A stretch of 60,607 nt of DNA from Fidelibacterota bacterium (GTDB taxonomy: Bacteria; Fidelibacterota; UBA8477; JABMPR01). This document shows positions 1-8,929 of the stretch, piece after piece (position 1 is the stretch's first letter; every line of letters begins with the position of its first letter). The notes under the pieces are model-generated. The model saw only the letters and a list, made by a program, of their open reading frames with translations, did not search any database and was not told where the DNA came from. The stretch is from contig JAERTJ010000094.1 of NCBI GenBank assembly GCA_016844945.1, forward strand, positions 1 through 60,607, read 5' to 3'. Made by a program: the position numbers and the translations under genes.

Positions 1-2
1 CT

Positions 3-89
3 GGGTTGGGTCTGAATCGAAGCATTGGCTTTATTCCAAGACAAGCTCATAGACTTATTCAACTCCAGTGCAATGTGTGGATCTCTTAA
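3..89 (+). CDS. Possible 3' end of a gene cut by the left edge
   Basis: One plus-strand frame is open from the left edge to a TAA at 87-89 and gives 28 residues ending in LQCNVWIS. The alternating hydrophobic pattern would suit the last strand of a beta-barrel, but 28 codons are too few to exclude chance. If real, this gene converges with mutS2. No family can be named. The rest of 90-197 shows only a weak inverted repeat (GGACAG at 137-142 and CTGTCC at 152-157) with no T-run. Confidence 0.2.
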   Translation, partial: GLGLNRSIGFIPRQAHRLIQLQCNVWIS

Positions 90-197
90 CATACAGATCA
101 AGTTATTATGTGATTTTTCCATCGCCCAAGTCTAATGGACAGGCTCAATCTCTGTCCGGTTATTGTTGCCATGTCATTTTTTTCGTTGTAGGAAGAA

Positions 198-2570
198 TTA
201 TTTCAATTCAACATAGGTCACGCCTGCCCCACCTTCATCGAGGCCACCCAGGCGCTTTGATTTTACTGCAGGATGTTTATCCAGAACCTCATGGACCACT
301 TTCTTGATCACCCCGGTTCCCTTGCCATGAACAATCTGCATGAGGGAAAGATTACTCAGAACAGCCTGATCAATAAATCGTCCCAATTCTTCAATAGCTG
401 CTTCAGCTCTGAAACCTCTCAGGTCAAGGTTATAGGTACTTCCCTTACTATCTGACACATTGACGACTGTGGTGGATTTGAAATCATCTGTCTTCTTATC
501 GGGACCTCGTCCCAACCATTTTACTGGTACACGAAGGCGTTTTCCATCCACTTCCACCAACGTTTTCCCCTTAACAGGGGTTTCAAGGACGATACCCGTT
601 TGATCCAGACTCAGAACCGTAACCGACATACCTTCCACGATATCTGATTCAGCTAATTTCTCAAGTTTCAGAGGTTCTTCAGTTGCCTCTATCACCTGCT
701 CCAGTTTAGCTTCGACTTTATCCAGCGTACCTCGAACTTCTTTAATGTGATCTTTACCAGCCTGGGATTCACGGATCTGACGAATGACTTTTTCCACAGT
801 CTGACGCGCATCAGTGATGATTTGCCCCGCCTGTTTGGCTGCCTGACGATCCGCCTTTCGTTCAGCTTTCTGTACCGATTCCAGTGCGGAGTCCATGCGT
901 TTTTGCTTCATTTTTAAATCGCGTTGGAGCGAAGCATTGTCAGATTTTAAATCGGAGAGTGTCACTCTCTCAGATTCCAGGGATCGTAGCAGTTTTTCCA
1001 TGCTATCCCTGGCCCAACCAATGTATCCGCGTGCTACGGCCAGTATTTTTTCAGGAAGTCCCAATCGTTTTGAGATTTCAAAACCATAGCTGCTCCCAGG
1101 TACACCCGCCTGGAACCTGTATGTTGGCTTGAGACCTGCCTGGTCAAACTCCATCGCCCCATTCATGACATTGTCTGCTTCATGGGCAAAGACTTTCAGA
1201 TCACCCAGGTGTGTGGTGGCTACACATTTGACACCCTTGTCACCCAGCGCTTCAAGGATAGCCCTTGCCAGCGCAGCTCCTTCTGCAGGATCTGTACCGG
1301 TTCCCAGTTCATCTAGAAGAACGAGACTCCGAGAGGTGGTTTGATCCAGGATGCTGATGATGGTGCTAAGATGTGCCGAGAAAGTAGAGAGATCATCCAC
1401 CAGCGATTGCTGATCGCCAATATCAGTAAATATCGTATCAACAAAAGGTATGATACTCCCCTCTGCAGCCGGTACGGGAACACCTGCATTGGCCATGAGT
1501 GCCAGTAATCCAATGGTCTTTAAAGCAACCGTTTTACCTCCAGCATTTGGTCCAGTAATAATCAGTGTTTTTACATGAGCCTCCATGGAAAGATCCAGCG
1601 GAACCACTTTACGCTGAAGTGCAAGCCTTGGATTACGAGCTACCTTCAGTTTAAACTCACCATCTTCTGATAAACTCGGGATGGTACAGGCGAATGTTTT
1701 TCCAAATTTTGCCAGAGCCAGGTGATAATCCAAAACCTGGAGTATCTCGTAATTCGTATTGATGGCAGCATAGTGATCATGAAGATGCGCTGTCAATTCT
1801 CGGAGGATGCGTTGTACTTCCTGCTGCTCTTCTATCTCAATGGTTTTGATCTGGTTATTGAGTTCGATGATTTCGAAAGGCTCAATGAAAGTGGTTGTCC
1901 CTGTATTGGACATATCCTGAATGACGCCCTTGACCTGGTGCTTATAGCTACTGAGAACAGGTAAAACCAGACGTCCCCCTTTTATACCCGCCTGGGATTC
2001 GTTGAGATATCCACTTTCTCCATACTTACTCACCAATTCACTCATTCTGGAGCGGACCGCGCCTCCTGATTTCCTGAGCTTTCGCCTCAGAGATGACAGG
2101 GTTGATGAAGCACCATCCAACACCTCTCCATCAGGTCCGATGACACGTTGAATGTCTTTCTCCATATTTTGGAGAGGAGTGATCTTAGCAAAATATTCAG
2201 ACCAAACTGCTTCATCTTCAGGAAGACTCTGCTCATAGGTTTTTTGAAGGGTCCTGGATTGCTCAAGAATGTTAAGAAGTGCTGTCAGATTTTCCGGATA
2301 AAGGGTACTATCCTTCAGAGCCAGAAGTCTCAAGACCTCATATAGATCTTCATATCGTCTGATATGGAAACTGCTACTGAATTCCATGAGGGTTTCAACC
2401 TCAGCAATTCGCTGATATTGATCTCTAATATCCTCCAGGCTATTTCCTGGTTGAAGTGATTCGAATTGCTGGCGGACGCCGGGACCTGCTGCTTCATCAG
2501 ACAACCATTGGCGAACATCATCAAAACCGAGGTGTTGGTAGCTTAGTGGGTCAGAATCAGGGAGACTCAT
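198..2570 (-). CDS. mutS2: Endonuclease MutS2
   Basis: A 790-residue MutS2, the usual length for the family. The MutS-type ATPase shows Walker A GPNAGGKT at about residues 340-347 and Walker B LVLLDELGTGTDP at 416-428. A long charged coiled coil covers about 520-640. A small beta-rich domain at about 645-690 precedes the C-terminal Smr nuclease domain, with LDLRG at about 715-719 and HGKGTG at 748-753. MutS2 proteins bind branched DNA or collided ribosomes; the Smr domain cuts nucleic acid. They suppress recombination or act in ribosome rescue and are not classical mismatch repair. The ATG start overlaps the end of the cvpA-like gene by 14 bases, so the two are probably translationally coupled. 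The order yqeY-cvpA-mutS2 reads leftwards as one operon. Confidence 0.96.
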   Translation of the reverse strand: MSLPDSDPLSYQHLGFDDVRQWLSDEAAGPGVRQQFESLQPGNSLEDIRDQYQRIAEVETLMEFSSSFHIRRYEDLYEVLRLLALKDSTLYPENLTALLNILEQSRTLQKTYEQSLPEDEAVWSEYFAKITPLQNMEKDIQRVIGPDGEVLDGASSTLSSLRRKLRKSGGAVRSRMSELVSKYGESGYLNESQAGIKGGRLVLPVLSSYKHQVKGVIQDMSNTGTTTFIEPFEIIELNNQIKTIEIEEQQEVQRILRELTAHLHDHYAAINTNYEILQVLDYHLALAKFGKTFACTIPSLSEDGEFKLKVARNPRLALQRKVVPLDLSMEAHVKTLIITGPNAGGKTVALKTIGLLALMANAGVPVPAAEGSIIPFVDTIFTDIGDQQSLVDDLSTFSAHLSTIISILDQTTSRSLVLLDELGTGTDPAEGAALARAILEALGDKGVKCVATTHLGDLKVFAHEADNVMNGAMEFDQAGLKPTYRFQAGVPGSSYGFEISKRLGLPEKILAVARGYIGWARDSMEKLLRSLESERVTLSDLKSDNASLQRDLKMKQKRMDSALESVQKAERKADRQAAKQAGQIITDARQTVEKVIRQIRESQAGKDHIKEVRGTLDKVEAKLEQVIEATEEPLKLEKLAESDIVEGMSVTVLSLDQTGIVLETPVKGKTLVEVDGKRLRVPVKWLGRGPDKKTDDFKSTTVVNVSDSKGSTYNLDLRGFRAEAAIEELGRFIDQAVLSNLSLMQIVHGKGTGVIKKVVHEVLDKHPAVKSKRLGGLDEGGAGVTYVELK

Positions 2571-3513
2571 TGCTGGGGTCAGAACTGGGATTTTTTATCT
2601 CAGCTTCCATTTGTTTAATCATCTCATGCATATCGGCTTTTTGTGTGGGGTCCATATACTTCATGGCTTCGTCCATGAGGGAAGCACCTGACTCATCTTT
2701 ACTATTGATTGCGCCTTCCAAAAGGGAGTTTGCATTTCCCGTTTGCATGGCTTCTATTGCTTTTTCGATGATATCCTTCTGTGGACCTTCCAGTGATTCC
2801 ATGGCTTTCTTGAGCATTGGGTTATTCATCAAATCTTGCTGATCCCCTCCCAGGAGACTGGATGCGTCAGGGATAATGGATTCACCATCAGAAGACAGTA
2901 CGCCCTCGCCCCCCACTTTGGATATGGCATCCATACTCAAGCCCATATCACCAGCACCTCCAAGTGCTTTCTCCATGAGTTTATCCTGGCCTGCCCCCAT
3001 CATTGTACTCACAGTCGTTTGCAATAGGGCTAGCTCATCTTCCAATGACAGCACCTGTATCATATTTGCTGCAAACACCTCAACAATGGGGTACAATTTT
3101 GATTCCTCCTGCCAGGTTCCTCGCATGGTCTGAGGTATCATGGCGAAAGCCCACACTACTGCTGAGAGTATTAATCCAGCTTTCACTGCTCCAAATGTGA
3201 GACCTCCGATTCGATCTACTGCACCTAAACGAAGTGTTTTTACCAGTTTTCGCATAAGAAAAGAGACGAAGGTGATTGAATACATGACAATAATGAATAC
3301 GGTGGCAAAACCCGCAGGTACTGCATAGGCTTCAGGGATATTGATGAGAGGCTGCAACAGAAGGGTTCCATAGGTGTTGTAATTCATGGCGGCATACATA
3401 GCCGCATAAACACCTACAATTTTGAAGACACCATCAACCAGACCCTTCTTGAGTCCGCTCGCCGCTAAAACTATGATGAGTAAAAGTCCTATAACATCAA
3501 ATCCAGTGGCCAT
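2557..3513 (-). CDS. CvpA family membrane protein with long C-terminal tail
   Basis: 318 residues. The first 130 form a CvpA/colicin V production-type membrane domain: hydrophobic segments near residues 5-20, 30-45, 63-88 and 103-126, with the small-residue helix and the RIGG loop before the fourth segment typical of the family. The remaining 190 residues are soluble, rich in Met, Asp, Gly and Ala, and resemble nothing I can name. CvpA-like genes often lie beside mutS2, as here. The ATG shares one base with the yqeY stop (TAATG), which implies coupled translation. CvpA function is poorly defined; links to envelope stress are known in proteobacteria. Confidence 0.85.
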   Translation of the reverse strand: MATGFDVIGLLLIIVLAASGLKKGLVDGVFKIVGVYAAMYAAMNYNTYGTLLLQPLINIPEAYAVPAGFATVFIIVMYSITFVSFLMRKLVKTLRLGAVDRIGGLTFGAVKAGLILSAVVWAFAMIPQTMRGTWQEESKLYPIVEVFAANMIQVLSLEDELALLQTTVSTMMGAGQDKLMEKALGGAGDMGLSMDAISKVGGEGVLSSDGESIIPDASSLLGGDQQDLMNNPMLKKAMESLEGPQKDIIEKAIEAMQTGNANSLLEGAINSKDESGASLMDEAMKYMDPTQKADMHEMIKQMEAEIKNPSSDPSNESP

Positions 3514-3956
3514 TAGCTAAATATCCCTCTGACGATTTCTTGAAGACGTTTTCCATCAGCTTTACCGGCGGCTGCCTTCATCAACGAACCCATAATTTTA
3601 CCCATATCCTGCATACCCGTAGCTCCAGTTTCAGCGATTACCTTTTTAACAAGTGCTTCCATTTCATCCTCAGTCATCATTTGAGGTAAATATTTTTCCA
3701 GAACTGCCAATTCATTCTTCTCTATCTCAACCAGTTCTAATCTACCCCCCTTTTCATAAAGTTCGATGGCTTCCTTACGCTGCTTGGCTGCGGTTTGAAC
3801 CAACTTGATGCATTCTGCATCTGTCAATGTTTCACCCTTTTCGATTTCACGGGTTTTAATACGGGCTTTTAGATCTCGCACTGTTCTTAAAGTGGTTTCA
3901 TCTTTAGCCTTCATGGCTGATTTGAGCTGCTCTGTCAATGCGCTTTGGAAATCCAA
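3513..3956 (-). CDS. yqeY: GatB/YqeY domain protein
   Basis: About 147 residues, the family's usual size. Helical throughout, with the family pattern near the N-terminus (LKSAMKAKDETTLRTVRDLK) and a C-terminal GKADGKRLQEIV. YqeY resembles the tail domain of the amidotransferase GatB and may interact with tRNA or tRNA synthetases; its exact role is unknown. I chose a TTG at 3954-3956 because GAGGA (3966-3970) sits nine bases upstream. A GTG at 3963-3965 is also in frame but abuts that Shine-Dalgarno. First gene of the yqeY-cvpA-mutS2 operon. Confidence 0.9.
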   Translation of the reverse strand: MDFQSALTEQLKSAMKAKDETTLRTVRDLKARIKTREIEKGETLTDAECIKLVQTAAKQRKEAIELYEKGGRLELVEIEKNELAVLEKYLPQMMTEDEMEALVKKVIAETGATGMQDMGKIMGSLMKAAAGKADGKRLQEIVRGIFS

Positions 3957-4133
3957 TCGATACACTCCTCATGAATTATGCTAAAAATTAAAAATAACCC
4001 AAAAACATGGCTTTAGAGAAAAAATTTTATTTTAGACCTTCGAGTAGGAATGAATCCAAGATTTTATGGGTGGGATATCTCAATTATTTGATAATGATTT
4101 ATTAGCGAATTGGTTCAGGTCAAACTCAGAGAC

Positions 4134-4607
4134 TCAGGGAACATCAAAAACATTACGCAAAGCATTGAGCGCATCCTGTAAGTGATGTTCTTCAATGATT
4201 GCAGAGATGGAAGAAATGGAGGTTGAGATAGAAAGAATATTGATACCCCGAATTCCTAGAGCCCTGAAAAAGGTAGCAGCCAGACCACAACGCTCTTTGA
4301 AATGGGGACCATAAACAGTTAAAAGACAAACATGCTCAATCACTTCAACACTCATTTCTTCGTGTAGGTCATCGATGGCAGCGACTGCTTTTTTGAACGC
4401 ATCGCTTTCATCCTGATGTAGTGTTACTGACAAATTAGCCTTCCCCCGACTATCCATATTTTCACTAATGAAATTAACAGTCTGTCCATAAAAACAGAAC
4501 TCCTCCAGAGCCGACCCGCCCCAATCCGGTTCATCAGGTAAATCAAAAATCCTGACAAAGGTCAGTTTTTCATCTACAATGATACCGCCTATGGATTCTT
4601 TTTTCAT
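4134..4607 (-). CDS. Free-standing ACT-domain regulatory protein
   Basis: 157 residues. The C-terminal half (GINILSISTS, then a strand and a helix ending DALNALRNVF) closely resembles the tandem ACT regulatory domains at the end of aspartokinases, and the N-terminal half is compatible with a second ACT fold (GQTVNFISENMDSRGKANLS). No kinase domain is present, so it is probably an amino-acid-binding regulator. The ATG overlaps the histidine kinase stop in an ATGA, and the Shine-Dalgarno GAGGAGG lies in the kinase's last codons, so translation is coupled. Its position at the end of a kinase/receiver/hydrogenase transcript is unusual. The ligand cannot be read from sequence. Confidence 0.75.
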   Translation of the reverse strand: MKKESIGGIIVDEKLTFVRIFDLPDEPDWGGSALEEFCFYGQTVNFISENMDSRGKANLSVTLHQDESDAFKKAVAAIDDLHEEMSVEVIEHVCLLTVYGPHFKERCGLAATFFRALGIRGINILSISTSISSISAIIEEHHLQDALNALRNVFDVP

Positions 4608-5941
4608 ATTTCCTCCTCAAACGGTAATTGGACAGTGAAGGTTGTTCCTTTTCCTTCCTGACTCTCAACGATGATGTTGCCATCATGTAGTTCCACCATG
4701 CGCATGACAATTGCGAGACCCAATCCTGTGCCTTCTGAAATATGTTTTCTCGCTGAAGGTGTACGATAAAATTCCTTAAAGATATTGACCTTTTCAGATT
4801 CTGGAATTCCTACCCCGTTATCAGATACAGCCACTTCATAATTCAAACCTGATTTCTCAACACTTACCTGTATTTCGCCAGTCTCCTGAGTATAACGTAT
4901 GGCATTTGAGACTAAATTTTTAAAGATTTTTCTTAATGCATCACGATCTCCAAAGTACTCCTGAGGGGCATCTGATGGATTGAAAATCAGTGTCTGATTT
5001 TTTCGATCAGAATTCGGTTTGGCATCAGCGACAATATCCGCAAGTAATTCATTCAGGTTCAGGGTCTCAAACTTTTGTTGTTCTTGAAAATTGCCATAGG
5101 TTAGATCTGCCAGATCCTTGAGCATACCGATGGTCTCGGAGGTCCTCCCAATGGCTCTATGGAGCATATTCAAAACACGCTCATCTACCTGTGTACCCAG
5201 AATGTCCTCAATGACCATCAAGGTGGATTGAATGGTAGAAATGGGTGCTTTCATCTCATGGCTGGCATAACGAAAAAATGTGGTTTTGGTCTCATTGATT
5301 TCGAGGAGCTTGGTGTTGGCGACCTCTAGCTTTTCTCTGACCCGACGGTGTCGTTCAGTGACATTTTGAGCAAGGTAAGCAGATACCATCATAGTGACCA
5401 CAAAGACAAACCAGATTCCAAGGACTACACTGGGATTGCTTGATAAGTGAATTCCATCGAAAAAGCAAATGTGATCCAGATACACAGATTGCTCCAGGAG
5501 CAGTAGACCGGAATAAAGAAAGATCACCAGAAGTGAATAGAGATAAGAGAATCCTCCAGGGAAAATGATACTGGCCAGAATGATATGAAAAACATAAAAG
5601 AAGGACAGTGGGCTCTCCTCACTCCCTGTGAGATAAATCAGGAACGTGAGAACAATGAGGTCCATAACCATTTGAACATTCAGTAGAATGACCAGGCTAG
5701 ACATCCCGAATTGTTTTTTCGCTGAAGCGTAGTACAGGTAAACCAGATTGAGACAGACCAGGATTAAACCGGCGACACCCATTCTGTGTACACTTGAGGG
5801 TGGACCCAATTTTGCGATTAAAAGTAGAGCGACACCCAGGAAAAGTCCCAAAATAGCGTACCAGCGCAAGCGTATAAGCCATTTATCACGCCTGAGCATT
5901 GATGCAATTGAAAACGCTGGTGTTTCAGGAAAAAGCGTCAA
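4604..5941 (-). CDS. Membrane sensor histidine kinase
   Basis: 445 residues. Six hydrophobic segments occupy about residues 27-192, leaving no large periplasmic domain. A short coiled linker leads to the HisKA domain with phosphoacceptor His228 in SHEMKAPI. The ATPase follows: N-box NLVSNAIRYT near 342-351, G1 DNGVGIP at 374-380, F-box FKEFYR at 388-393 and G2 GTGLGLA at 404-410. All catalytic motifs are intact. The first in-frame start is TTG at 5941 with no clear Shine-Dalgarno; an ATG at 5899 (residue 15) is a possible alternative. It lies 44 bases after the receiver gene, its probable partner, and downstream of the hydrogenase genes in the same direction. The signal sensed is unknown. Confidence 0.92.
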   Translation of the reverse strand: MTLFPETPAFSIASMLRRDKWLIRLRWYAILGLFLGVALLLIAKLGPPSSVHRMGVAGLILVCLNLVYLYYASAKKQFGMSSLVILLNVQMVMDLIVLTFLIYLTGSEESPLSFFYVFHIILASIIFPGGFSYLYSLLVIFLYSGLLLLEQSVYLDHICFFDGIHLSSNPSVVLGIWFVFVVTMMVSAYLAQNVTERHRRVREKLEVANTKLLEINETKTTFFRYASHEMKAPISTIQSTLMVIEDILGTQVDERVLNMLHRAIGRTSETIGMLKDLADLTYGNFQEQQKFETLNLNELLADIVADAKPNSDRKNQTLIFNPSDAPQEYFGDRDALRKIFKNLVSNAIRYTQETGEIQVSVEKSGLNYEVAVSDNGVGIPESEKVNIFKEFYRTPSARKHISEGTGLGLAIVMRMVELHDGNIIVESQEGKGTTFTVQLPFEEEI

Positions 5942-5985
5942 TTATGTACCGTTATTAATCCTGTTTAGTTAAAAGTCTCTCCTGC

Positions 5986-6372
5986 TTAGACCTTAATGTT
6001 TTGATGCACAACGTCCACCAATTTTTTAGGATTAACTGGTTTTTCTAAAAATGCATCGACAGGGAGAAAATCAGCATCTTTACCTGGATCAAATTGAAAT
6101 CCAGTTTGATTACCTACGGCAGTTAGCATCACAATAGGTGTGTCTTTTATCTCCGTTTCTTCACGGATTTTATAAGCAACATGGAATCCCTCATCCATGG
6201 ATGACATCATCACATCCAGAAGGACAAGATCTGGTGTTTCACTTCTAATTTTCTCAAGACCTCGTTCACCATCCTGGGCATCAATCACCTCGAACCCGGC
6301 TGATTCCAGGGTAATGCGCATTGCTTCTACGAGATCGAAATCATCATCTATGATCAGTACTTTTTTTGCCAT
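5986..6372 (-). CDS. Single-domain response regulator (receiver only)
   Basis: 128 residues and a single CheY-like receiver. The acidic pocket is D9-D11, the phosphoacceptor is D53 in LVLLDVMM, the switch Thr is T84 and the conserved Lys is K111 in LEKP. No DNA-binding or enzymatic output follows, so it must act through protein contact or phosphotransfer. The ATG has a strong AGGAGG (6382-6387). The histidine kinase gene follows after 44 bases. A perfect 12-base palindrome lies just upstream of the ribosome binding site. Confidence 0.93.
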   Translation of the reverse strand: MAKKVLIIDDDFDLVEAMRITLESAGFEVIDAQDGERGLEKIRSETPDLVLLDVMMSSMDEGFHVAYKIREETEIKDTPIVMLTAVGNQTGFQFDPGKDADFLPVDAFLEKPVNPKKLVDVVHQNIKV

Positions 6373-6388
6373 TTATTGTTTCCTCCTA

Positions 6389-6400
6389 GGCGCTAGCGCC
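6389..6400. promoter_or_regulatory. Perfect 12-bp palindrome before the receiver gene
   Basis: GGCGCTAGCGCC lies between the stop of the hydrogenase protease gene and the AGGAGG of the receiver gene. It could be an operator for a dimeric regulator or a small RNA hairpin affecting translation of the receiver. Only the symmetry is seen; no known regulator is matched. Confidence 0.35.
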
Positions 6401-6412
6401 AAACAAATTGAG

Positions 6413-6886
6413 CTAAGCATCGGCGAGTTCTGACACTCGTCTTAGCTTATCATGAATTATTTCAATCGCCGATTTCAACGCCCCCTGAACGGGAGCGGAG
6501 AGTTCGCCATTAAATTGAATAGATTCTGGTTCAATACCAATGATTTTCAAATCTTTTGGTAACATCTGCAAGGACTCTGCCATTTGGATGGATTCTGCCA
6601 ACCCCAGTCCATGCAACGAGAGTGAATCATCAGCCAGAACCGCTTTTATTTCCGATGGATCAAATTCAACCAGTGTCCCTGGTTTTCGACCCATACTACA
6701 GGCGTCTACAATGAGAACCTGATCCCGGCCATCCAGATACTCCAGAATTCCCAGAGCATCGCTTCCGGCATCCACTAACTCGATTTGAGAGTCAGGCAGC
6801 ATTGATAGTGAATCAATAAGCATAGGTCCAATGGCATCATCACCACGAAGCCGACTACCCACACCTATGACTGTCAATGCTGCCAT
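6413..6886 (-). CDS. Hydrogenase maturation protease (HyaD/HybD/FrxA type)
   Basis: 157 residues, family length. The N-terminal motif GVGSRLRGDDAIGP contains the acidic nickel ligand (D16 or D17). D61 in LIVDACS and H92 in LHGLGL complete the nickel-binding triad. IIGIEPESI in the C-terminal part matches the strand typical of these enzymes. It removes the C-terminal tail of the hydrogenase large subunit once Ni is inserted. Its gene starts seven bases after the large-subunit stop, so the two form one unit. The hypA-F cofactor genes are not in the window. Confidence 0.93.
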   Translation of the reverse strand: MAALTVIGVGSRLRGDDAIGPMLIDSLSMLPDSQIELVDAGSDALGILEYLDGRDQVLIVDACSMGRKPGTLVEFDPSEIKAVLADDSLSLHGLGLAESIQMAESLQMLPKDLKIIGIEPESIQFNGELSAPVQGALKSAIEIIHDKLRRVSELADA

Positions 6887-6893
6887 CTCTGAA

Positions 6894-8198
6894 TTACTCT
6901 ACAAAATCGACTTCCAGCATGTGAACCGAACAAGAAATACAGGGATCATACGCCCGAACCAGCATTTCAAGGTTCAGGGTAATTTCTTCCTTGCTTTTGT
7001 CTACAATCTCTGGTACCAACTTTTTCATATCATCATCAATATTCGCCAGGTTCTGCCCTGTAGGAATAATGCAATTAGCCTTGATGATATTACCCTTGTT
7101 ATCATAGGTATAATCGTGAAAAAGTATACCACGCGGCACTTCATTGGAACCCACACCCCGACCATAGCGTGTTGGAGTTTGATTTGGTTTCTCATTTTTG
7201 AGACCATTATCGATGAGTTTATCAATGATGCGAACGCTATCCAGAATACAATGAACAGCTTCAACAACTTGTGCGATCGTGTTCATGTAAGGATTATAAC
7301 AATTTGGTTTTAAGCCCATGGCTGCAGCAGCTGCATGAGCCTCTTCACCAAGCTGAGCCTGATTGTTATTCCAACGCGCCAGCGCCCCAACGAAATAGGA
7401 GCTACGGTTGAATTTAGCATGCTTGGATGTGGAGTGATCCACGATGAACTCATTGGTTACATCGAGATAATTTTTGACTGCAGTTGCTCCAGAATCTGAT
7501 GAAAAGATATCACCCTCATACAGAGCGTATTCATCGGCATGTTTAAGAGAAATGTATTCGGTTTCTCTTTCAAACTGAGGAATGGCTCCCGCCAGTGCTT
7601 TCATCGTTTCCACAGTTTCCAGACCATCTGGTAACATTTCTTCCAGAAGACGACGCTTGATTTCAAGCAATTCAGCCTTTTCTGGGATCCGTGTAAAACC
7701 ACCTGGAACAGGTGTAATGGGATGTACGGCACGCCCTGAAACCACATCACCAATATCATTGGCAAGACGTTTCATGCGCAATGCCCGCAACACCACATCC
7801 TTATGGGTTGCGATAAGTGGAAAAACACTACCTACGTTAAGAAAATCAGGTGCTGCCAGAAAATAAGCATGGAGCACGTTGGATTGGAGGGTCGCTCCGT
7901 GGACCAACAATTTTCTTAACAGACGGGTCTGCTCAGAGATTTCCAGCCCTAGGGCATCTTCAGTAGCAACCAACGAGGTAAGCTGATGACCCAGCGAGCA
8001 TATACCACAGATTCTTGACGTGATGATAGCGGCTTCATGAAAGCTACGTCCCTTCATCATGGCTTCGAAAAAGCGGGGAGGTTCCACAATACTCAGATGT
8101 GCCTTTTCAAGGACCCCATCTTTCATATTCACTACGATATTTCCATGCCCCTCCACTCGGGTGAGGTGATGGACTTTTATGTCAAGATTCCGACTCAT
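6894..8198 (-). CDS. hydA: [NiFe]-hydrogenase large (alpha) subunit, group 3b type
   Basis: 434 residues. The NiFe centre ligands are visible as RICGICSLGH (C64, C67) and C-terminal DPCISCSVH (C420, C423, H426). Only eight residues (MLEVDFVE) follow H426, which is the expected protease-cleaved tail. The neighbours, length and motifs match the alpha subunit of NADP-linked sulfhydrogenases as in Pyrococcus (cytosolic, bidirectional H2:NAD(P) oxidoreductase). The ATG overlaps the small-subunit stop (ATGA). No signal peptide, as expected for group 3. Subgroup assignment rests on operon composition and would need a tree. Confidence 0.95.
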   Translation of the reverse strand: MSRNLDIKVHHLTRVEGHGNIVVNMKDGVLEKAHLSIVEPPRFFEAMMKGRSFHEAAIITSRICGICSLGHQLTSLVATEDALGLEISEQTRLLRKLLVHGATLQSNVLHAYFLAAPDFLNVGSVFPLIATHKDVVLRALRMKRLANDIGDVVSGRAVHPITPVPGGFTRIPEKAELLEIKRRLLEEMLPDGLETVETMKALAGAIPQFERETEYISLKHADEYALYEGDIFSSDSGATAVKNYLDVTNEFIVDHSTSKHAKFNRSSYFVGALARWNNNQAQLGEEAHAAAAAMGLKPNCYNPYMNTIAQVVEAVHCILDSVRIIDKLIDNGLKNEKPNQTPTRYGRGVGSNEVPRGILFHDYTYDNKGNIIKANCIIPTGQNLANIDDDMKKLVPEIVDKSKEEITLNLEMLVRAYDPCISCSVHMLEVDFVE

Positions 8199-8929
8199 AA
8201 TTGAACCTCGTTTGTATTATACAACAGCATACGTTTTTTTGCCTCATCCAGGCTGATACCATGACTAGTCATGACTTCCAGCATTCCATCCACATTGGGA
8301 TCATCCAGAATGCCACGGCAACCGGTGCAAAATTGTCCAAAACTTGGACATTGAGCATCACAGCCACCCCGGGTGATGGGTCCGAGACAGACCATGCCCC
8401 GATTATAGAGACATTCATTCTCTTTTAGCTTGCACTCAACACAGACGGGTGAGCCATATTTGGGTGGTTGTTTACCCAGAACAAGGGCTATCAGAAGATT
8501 CAGAAAATCCTGCTGTGTCATGGGGCATCCGCGAACTTCGTAGTCAACTTTGACCACCTGTGAAACAGCCATGGCAGGGAGTGTTGCGAAGAGATATTTG
8601 TCATCGCCATAAACTGTTTCCCGAACTTCGTCAATGGGATGCAGGTTTTTCATGGCGTTGACACCACCATTAACCGCACAGGCACCCAGGGCAACCAGAA
8701 CATCAGCGCGGCGACGAATATCATGAATTCGTTCTACACAGGATGGTGAGGTGATGGAACCCTCAATAAAGGCAATGTCATAATGCTCTGCCTGGTCATC
8801 CATAGCTTCGCGGAATTCCACGATATCAACATGTTTCAATATGTCGAGTAGGTCATTTTCAAAATTCAGTTTGTTGAGCTGACACCCTTCACAACTGGTA
8901 AAATCAAAGAAAGCAACTTTTGGTTTCAT
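8195..8929 (-). CDS. hydD: [NiFe]-hydrogenase small (delta) subunit
   Basis: 244 residues. The proximal [4Fe-4S] ligands are CEGC (C13, C16), C84 in GACAVNGG and C135 in RGCP. Eight further cysteines at about C163, C166, C173, C181, C190, C194, C201 and C204 would bind medial and distal clusters. There is no Tat signal, in line with a soluble group 3 enzyme. The ATG shares a base with the gamma-subunit stop (TAATG), and the stop overlaps the large-subunit ATG. It carries electrons between the NiFe site and the flavin subunit. Confidence 0.95.
   Translation of the reverse strand: MKPKVAFFDFTSCEGCQLNKLNFENDLLDILKHVDIVEFREAMDDQAEHYDIAFIEGSITSPSCVERIHDIRRRADVLVALGACAVNGGVNAMKNLHPIDEVRETVYGDDKYLFATLPAMAVSQVVKVDYEVRGCPMTQQDFLNLLIALVLGKQPPKYGSPVCVECKLKENECLYNRGMVCLGPITRGGCDAQCPSFGQFCTGCRGILDDPNVDGMLEVMTSHGISLDEAKKRMLLYNTNEVQL

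Noticed and set aside
2456..2842. 128-codon plus-strand frame across the mutS2/cvpA junction
   Set aside because: Both real genes on the other strand explain the sequence; the hydrophobic translation mirrors acidic codons of the opposite strand.
6831..7313. 160-codon open frame on the plus strand opposite the hydrogenase large subunit
   Set aside because: It is a shadow of the well-supported hydA frame; residue composition is odd and no ribosome site precedes it.
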